A stretch of DNA of 10,158 nt, from the NCBI GenBank assembly GCA_903930515.1, contig CAIYYW010000201.1, forward strand, positions 1 to 10,158, in the 5' to 3' direction. The number at the start of each line of letters is the position of its first letter. The stretch's first letter is position 1. Positions 6,620 through 10,158 of this stretch are shown here, piece after piece. Position numbers and translations under genes: made by a program. The DNA is from an uncultured delta proteobacterium (lineage in GTDB: Bacteria; RBG-13-61-14; DRUE01). The notes below the pieces were generated by a model. It was given only the letters and a program-made list of their open reading frames with translations, was not told the DNA's origin and did no database searches.

Positions 6620-6648
6620 ATTCTATCCGATTTTTTTCGCGCTGTCAA
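6620..6648 (-). promoter_or_regulatory. Strong sigma70-type promoter for the GYNHN-ftsE-ftsX-envC operon
   Basis: On the minus strand a perfect -35 TTGACA (6648-6643) and a -10 TAGAAT (6625-6620, five of six) are separated by exactly 17 bases, with an A-tract in the spacer. An AAAATTTT run abuts the -35 upstream, similar to an UP element. The predicted transcription start is near 6613, unusually close to the annotated ATG at 6610. Confidence 0.8.
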
Positions 6649-6693
6649 AAATTTTCCCCGGCCTGCGTCGTTTGACCAATTATCCGGTCGGTC

Positions 6694-6707
6694 TAAAGCC
6701 GGCTTTA
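6694..6707. repeat. Perfect 14-base palindrome in the divergent promoter region
   Basis: TAAAGCCGGCTTTA is a perfect inverted repeat with no spacer. It overlaps the first bases of the candidate phoB -35 (6705-6710) and lies about 46 bases upstream of the divergent operon's -35. Its position suits an operator for a dimeric repressor or activator, but no regulator is identified. Confidence 0.6.
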
Positions 6708-6731
6708 ACAAAATTTTCATCAGGCTATAAT
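6705..6731 (+). promoter_or_regulatory. Candidate phoB promoter with Pho-box-like -35 region
   Basis: A perfect -10 TATAAT (6726-6731) lies 15 bases after TTAACA (6705-6710). A 15-base spacer is short for unaided sigma70 use, which fits an activated promoter. The overlapping stretch CTTTAAC-AAAA-TTTTCAT (6703-6720) has two seven-base units at 11-base spacing that weakly match the PhoB half-site CTGTCAT (4/7 and 5/7). The predicted start is near 6738, leaving a leader of about 28 bases. Confidence 0.5.
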
Positions 6732-6765
6732 AAAAGGCAAATAAAAGTCTGGCTGAATTGAACGA

Positions 6766-7452
6766 ATGGCGCTAAAGGCAAAGATACTGGTAGTGGACGA
6801 TGAGGAGGACCTTCTGGAACTGGTCCGGTATAACCTGAGCAAAGCCGGGTACTCGGTGGATTGCGCTCTTACCGGCGTCTCGGCTTTAAAACAGGCGAAA
6901 ACCGGCCGCCCGGACTTGATGATCCTGGACCTGATGCTTCCAGACCTTGATGGCTTGGAGGTTTGCAAAATCCTGAAAGGTGAGCCGGACACCGCGCAGA
7001 TTCCGATCATAATGTTGACCGCGAGAGCCGAGGAAGCGGATCTGGTGGTGGGCTTGGAGTTGGGCGCGGATGATTATATCACCAAGCCCTTCAGCCCGCG
7101 GGTATTACTGGCGCGGGTCAAGGCCGTGCTGCGGAGGAAAACCGAGAAAGGCGGGGCAAAGGATTTGATCCGGCTCCACAATTTGGAAATTGATCCGGGC
7201 AAATGGAAAGTCCGGGTGGATCGCTCTGAAGTTGAGCTCACTTTTACCGAATTCCAAATTATTCATCTTCTAGCGCAAAAGCCCGGCTGGGTTTTTTCCC
7301 GGGAGCAGATCATTGACGCGGTCAAAGGCGAGGATTATGCGGTGACGGACCGGTCAGTTGATGTCCAGATTGCGGGCTTGAGAAAAAAGCTGGGGGGAGC
7401 CGGAAAATATATTGAGACCGTGAGGGGCGCGGGCTATCGGATAAAAGAGTAA
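6766..7452 (+). CDS. phoB: PhoB/PhoP-family response regulator
   Basis: Encodes 228 residues, the normal OmpR/PhoB-family length. The receiver domain (about 5-122) has the acidic pair Asp11-Asp12, phosphoacceptor Asp55 in MILDLMLPD, Thr85 in MLTAR and Lys107 in TKPFSP. The C-terminal winged helix (about 130-228) carries the usual ELTFTEFQIIHLLAQKPGWV and the recognition region RSVDVQIAGLRKKLG, ending in ETVRGAGYRIKE. Phosphorylated by the adjacent kinase, such regulators bind Pho boxes and activate phosphate-acquisition genes; pstS follows downstream. No clear Shine-Dalgarno sequence precedes the ATG, although the start fits the family (KILVVDDE follows at once). It sits one base before the kinase gene. 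Its promoter appears to have Pho-box-like half-sites, which suggests autoregulation. The PhoB assignment rests on the phoR-pstS context as well as the sequence. Confidence 0.92.
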   Translation: MALKAKILVVDDEEDLLELVRYNLSKAGYSVDCALTGVSALKQAKTGRPDLMILDLMLPDLDGLEVCKILKGEPDTAQIPIIMLTARAEEADLVVGLELGADDYITKPFSPRVLLARVKAVLRRKTEKGGAKDLIRLHNLEIDPGKWKVRVDRSEVELTFTEFQIIHLLAQKPGWVFSREQIIDAVKGEDYAVTDRSVDVQIAGLRKKLGGAGKYIETVRGAGYRIKE

Positions 7453-7453
7453 G

Positions 7454-9226
7454 ATGCGCCCAAGAAAGCTTTTCTGGAAGATTTATCCGTCATTTTTGCT
7501 GATCAGTTTATTCTCGGTTCTGGCGGTCGCCTGGTATGCTTCCGGTTCGCTCTCGCGTTTTTACCTGGATAAAATTGAGGCGGATCTTGAAGCCAGAGCC
7601 TGGCTGGTGCGGGACGAATTGCAGGGAGCGAACCTTGTTGTGGATGCAAGGCAGGTGGATGAGCTCTGCAAGAGGATCGGAGCGGGAACTTCAACCCGAA
7701 TTACCGTGATTCTTGAGTCAGGCAGGGTAATCGGAGATTCTCTGGAGGACCCGGCAAAGATGTCAGATCATTCCGACCGGCCTGAGGTGAGGGAGGCTCT
7801 TTTGGGTAAAGCGGGAAAAGCGATTCGGTTCAGCCCGACCTTGAAGCAGAGAATGATCTATCTGGCACTGCCGGTGGAGAAAGACGGGAAAGTCCGGGCG
7901 ATTGTCAGAGCCGCGGCATCGCTTCAATCCATTCAGCAGGCGGTCCGGTCAATCTATCTCCGGTTTTTTTTAGCCGGGCTGATCATTGCTTTCATTTCCG
8001 GCTTGATTTCTTATGGGCTGTCGCGAGGGGTCAGCCGTCCCCTGGAGGATTTGAAGAGGGGCGCGCAATTATTTGCGCGCGGGAATTTGGGGCATCATTT
8101 ATCCGAGGCCGGCTCGGAGGAGTTCGCGGAGCTTGCGGAAGCGATGAATCAGATGGCTGAGGAGTTGGACCGGAAAATCAATGAGCTCAGCTCCCAGCGC
8201 AACGAGCAGGAAGCCATTCTATCCAGTATGATTGAGGGAGTCATTGCGGTGGATAGCCGGGGCAACCTGATCAGCGTCAATCACGCCGGCGCGAAAATGC
8301 TGGGAATCTCAATAGAGCAATCCAAAGGACGGAGCATTGAAGAGGCGATCCGGAATCCGGCTCTGCAGAATTTAATTCACCGGACGCTCAGGGACCCGGG
8401 ACCGGTGGTGGGCGAGATGGTTCTGGAGAAAGAAGGAGAAAAGTTTATCCAGGCGCATGGCGCGATTATTTCGGACGAGCAGGATCATTGCATCGGCGCG
8501 GTGGTCGTTCTCAATGACATCACCCGTCTCAAGCAGATGGAGAAGATGCGCAAGGAATTTGTCGCGAATGTCAGCCACGAGTTGAAGACTCCGATCAGCG
8601 TGATCCGCGGCTCAGTGGAGACGCTCCTGGAAGGCGCGCTTACGAGTCCCGCGGATGCAGAGCGATTCCTGAAGATGATTCAGAGTCATTCGGAGCGGCT
8701 GAATGCGATTGTTGAGGATTTGCTTCTGCTCGCCCGGATTGAGCAGGAGGATGAAAAAGTCGGGATCAAGCTGGAAGAAAGCCGTCTGAAAGAAATCCTG
8801 GAATCCGCAATCCAATTTTTGAAGCCGGTAGCGACTGAGAAAAACCTCCGGATCGAGCTCATCTGTCCGGAGAATTTAATCGCCCGTCTCAATCCGGAAA
8901 TGCTTGAGCAAGCGGTGATCAATCTTTTAGATAATGCGGTCAAGTACAGCGATGCCGGGAAGCAGGTGAGAGTGAGCGCGGAGGCAAGGGAAAAACAAAT
9001 CGTGGTGACGGTTGAGGATCAGGGCTGGGGCATTGAAAAAGAGCATCTGGACCGGATTTTTGAACGATTTTACCGGGTGGACAAATCGCGCTCGCGGAAA
9101 TTGGGCGGAACCGGGCTTGGGCTTGCGATTGTTAAGCATATTGCTCAGGCGCATCAGGGATGGGTCTCTGTGGAAAGCGAGCCGGGAAAAGGAAGCAAAT
9201 TCCAGATTTTTATTCAAGCTGCCTGA
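7454..9226 (+). CDS. phoR: PhoR-like membrane sensor histidine kinase
   Basis: Encodes 590 residues. Membrane segments at about 12-31 and 169-189 flank a periplasmic sensor region (about 33-168). Then come a HAMP domain (about 188-240), a PAS domain (about 250-358; EQEAILSSMIEGVIAVD), a HisKA dimerisation domain with the H-box FVANVSHELKTP (His375), and a HATPase domain. The HATPase domain has an N-box LLDNAVKYSD (Asn494), G1 DQGWGI (522-527), an F-box RIFERFYRVD and G2 GGTGLGL (551-557). All catalytic motifs are intact. It autophosphorylates on His375 and passes phosphate to Asp55 of the adjacent regulator. The long periplasmic domain resembles PhoR of Gram-positive and deltaproteobacterial type; E. 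coli PhoR lacks a sizeable one. In Pho systems, signalling usually runs through the Pst transporter and PhoU, and pstS follows here. The start is one base after the phoB stop, with a weak AAAGAG ribosome binding site inside phoB. Confidence 0.92.
   Translation: MRPRKLFWKIYPSFLLISLFSVLAVAWYASGSLSRFYLDKIEADLEARAWLVRDELQGANLVVDARQVDELCKRIGAGTSTRITVILESGRVIGDSLEDPAKMSDHSDRPEVREALLGKAGKAIRFSPTLKQRMIYLALPVEKDGKVRAIVRAAASLQSIQQAVRSIYLRFFLAGLIIAFISGLISYGLSRGVSRPLEDLKRGAQLFARGNLGHHLSEAGSEEFAELAEAMNQMAEELDRKINELSSQRNEQEAILSSMIEGVIAVDSRGNLISVNHAGAKMLGISIEQSKGRSIEEAIRNPALQNLIHRTLRDPGPVVGEMVLEKEGEKFIQAHGAIISDEQDHCIGAVVVLNDITRLKQMEKMRKEFVANVSHELKTPISVIRGSVETLLEGALTSPADAERFLKMIQSHSERLNAIVEDLLLLARIEQEDEKVGIKLEESRLKEILESAIQFLKPVATEKNLRIELICPENLIARLNPEMLEQAVINLLDNAVKYSDAGKQVRVSAEAREKQIVVTVEDQGWGIEKEHLDRIFERFYRVDKSRSRKLGGTGLGLAIVKHIAQAHQGWVSVESEPGKGSKFQIFIQAA
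8061..8080 (+). repeat. GC-rich inverted repeat (hairpin) within phoR
   Basis: GCGCGCAA (8061-8068) and TTGCGCGC (8073-8080) form a perfect eight-base stem with a four-base loop (TTAT). It lies in the HAMP-coding part and encodes part of RGAQLFARGN. No U-tract follows, so it is not a terminator. It could be chance in a GC-rich gene or an RNA structure. Confidence 0.7.
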
Positions 9227-9285
9227 TTAAATGCTTGATTTATAAGATGCCCGCTTTGATCCGAGCAGTGGAATTTTTTGCCCAT

Positions 9286-9336
9286 TTTTCATCTAAATCT
9301 CACAAACCCTTAACAATCCTGATTTAGGCTTCAAAT
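9286..9336 (+). promoter_or_regulatory. Candidate Pho-box repeats and promoter upstream of pstS
   Basis: Three seven-base units at exact 11-base spacing, TTTTCAT (9286), ATCTCAC (9297) and CCTTAAC (9308), resemble degenerate PhoB half-sites (CTGTCAT). The last overlaps TTAACA (9310-9315), which is followed after 15 bases by TCAAAT (9331-9336, four of six for a -10). This is the same TTAACA-15-hexamer geometry as before phoB. The 125-base gap after phoR shows no convincing terminator hairpin. Support is by pattern only. Confidence 0.4.
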
Positions 9337-9340
9337 AAAA

Positions 9341-9346
9341 AGGAGG
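9341..9346 (+). promoter_or_regulatory. Strong ribosome binding site of pstS
   Basis: AGGAGG lies five bases before the ATG at 9352. It is a near-ideal Shine-Dalgarno sequence and fixes the pstS start. By contrast, phoB and phoR have weak or no such site, as expected if PstS must be made in much larger amounts. Confidence 0.85.
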
Positions 9347-9351
9347 ACAAA

Positions 9352-10158
9352 ATGAAGCCGATTCTTAAAATGGTTTTATGGACGATGGCTACGGTTGGAT
9401 CAAGCATTCTCTCCGGGGCGCTTTCCGCTCAATCAATCTCAATCAACGGCGCCGGGGCAACCTTTCCCTATCCGCTCTATTCCCAATGGGCGTATGACTA
9501 TAACCAGTTGACCGGGCTCAAGCTGAACTATCAATCCATCGGCTCTGGAGGCGGGATTGCGCAGATCAAGGCGAAAACCGTTGACTTCGGCGCGTCGGAT
9601 GCACCCTTGAAAAAGGATGAACTGGACCAGGCGGGTTTAATTCAATTCCCGATGATTGTCGGCGGGGTGGTGCTGGCAGTAAATCTGGAGGGAATTCAGT
9701 CTGGCAAACTCAAGCTGACGCCTGCTCTCCTTGCGGATATTTTCCTCGCTAAAATCAGCAAATGGGATGACCCCGCGATTAAGAAAGTTAATCCGGGATT
9801 GAAGCTCCCGAAACAAGACATCACCGTGGTCCATCGCGCGGATGGGTCTGGAACCACCTGGATTTTTACCAACTACCTGGCTAAAGTTTCTCCGGAGTGG
9901 AATTCCCAGGTCGGCGCGGATAAGGCAGTGTCCTGGCCTACCGGCGTAGGCGGGAAGGGTAATGAGGGAGTTGCGGGATATGTTCAGCGCATCTCCGGCA
10001 GTATCGGATATGTGGAGTTTGCATACGCGCTTCAGAATAATATGACCTATACGCTTCTCCAGAATCAAGCCGGCAAATTCGTGTCGCCCACGATTGAAAC
10101 TTTCCAGGCGGCTGCGGCGAACGCTGACTGGAAGAACGCCCCGGGATTTTATCTGGTG
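9352..10158 (+). CDS. pstS: Phosphate ABC transporter substrate-binding protein PstS (3' end cut by window)
   Basis: An open frame of 269 codons runs to the window edge without a stop. The family is usually about 320-350 residues, so some 50-80 are missing. A signal peptide covers residues 1-26 (hydrophobic MVLWTMATVGSSIL, ALSA before the cut) with no lipobox cysteine, so a free periplasmic protein is expected. Phosphate-binding segments are all present: GAGATFPYPLYSQW (33-46), SIGSGGGIAQI (62-72), VDFGASDAPL (77-86) and the key loop RADGSGTT (162-169, with Arg162, Asp164, Ser166 and Thr168). It captures phosphate for the PstCAB transporter, whose genes may follow beyond the window. It has its own strong ribosome binding site and a Pho-box-like upstream region, so it is probably induced by PhoB at low phosphate. 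Identification is secure. Confidence 0.97.
   Translation, partial: MKPILKMVLWTMATVGSSILSGALSAQSISINGAGATFPYPLYSQWAYDYNQLTGLKLNYQSIGSGGGIAQIKAKTVDFGASDAPLKKDELDQAGLIQFPMIVGGVVLAVNLEGIQSGKLKLTPALLADIFLAKISKWDDPAIKKVNPGLKLPKQDITVVHRADGSGTTWIFTNYLAKVSPEWNSQVGADKAVSWPTGVGGKGNEGVAGYVQRISGSIGYVEFAYALQNNMTYTLLQNQAGKFVSPTIETFQAAAANADWKNAPGFYLV

Noticed and set aside
6642-6659. A Pho box at CTGTCAAAAAT... upstream of the ftsEX operon (12 of 18 to the E. coli consensus)
   Set aside because: The matching half is simply the reverse complement of the -35 TTGACA, and the second half is poor, so the match is largely built in by the promoter.
9227-9285. Intrinsic terminator after phoR
   Set aside because: There is a TTTTTT run (9275-9280) but no stable GC stem directly before it. 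Only weak pairings were found.

Overview
The window looks like chromosomal DNA from a Gram-negative bacterium of moderately high GC content. Evidence for two membranes is a likely lipoprotein, exported proteins with Sec signal peptides, a periplasmic phosphate-binding protein and a FtsEX/EnvC division module. The protein families (the GYNHN small protein, and a PhoR with a large periplasmic domain plus HAMP and PAS) would fit a deltaproteobacterial-type or related uncultured lineage. That placement is an impression; no rRNA or other strong marker is present. I see no mobile elements, CRISPR, tRNA or rRNA.

Layout. (1) 11-892 (+) is a putative lipoprotein of unknown function. It converges, with 9 bases between stops, on a leftward block. 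(2) 902-3183 (-) is a two-gene unit with its own likely promoter: an exported CrtC/AttH/Svf1-like (lipocalin-type) protein followed by an unrecognised 385-residue protein. (3) 3278-6610 (-) is the core of the window. A strong sigma70-type promoter drives a 185-residue unknown protein, then ftsE, ftsX and an EnvC-type murein hydrolase activator, the last three packed with gaps of -1 to +1 bases. (4) 6611-6765 is a 155-base divergent promoter region. (5) 6766-9226 (+) is a PhoB-like response regulator and PhoR-like sensor kinase, one base apart. (6) 9352 to the end (+) is pstS, cut by the window edge, behind Pho-box-like 11-base-spaced repeats and a strong ribosome binding site. No gene-free stretch exceeds 300 bases.

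How it works together. FtsE (ATPase) and FtsX (membrane subunit) form the divisome ABC-type complex that transmits a conformational signal to periplasmic EnvC. EnvC in turn activates cell-wall amidases to split septal peptidoglycan. The EnvC here has lost two of three LytM zinc ligands, which fits a pure activator. PhoR/PhoB sense phosphate limitation, and PstS is a classic output. Similar half-sites and identical -35/-10 spacing before phoB and pstS suggest autoregulation and co-regulation, though this is inference.

I found no clearly new defence or mobile system. The best candidates for undescribed biology are the small GYNHN protein leading the ftsEX operon, the exported CrtC-like protein with a nine-G tract in its coding sequence, and its unknown downstream partner.
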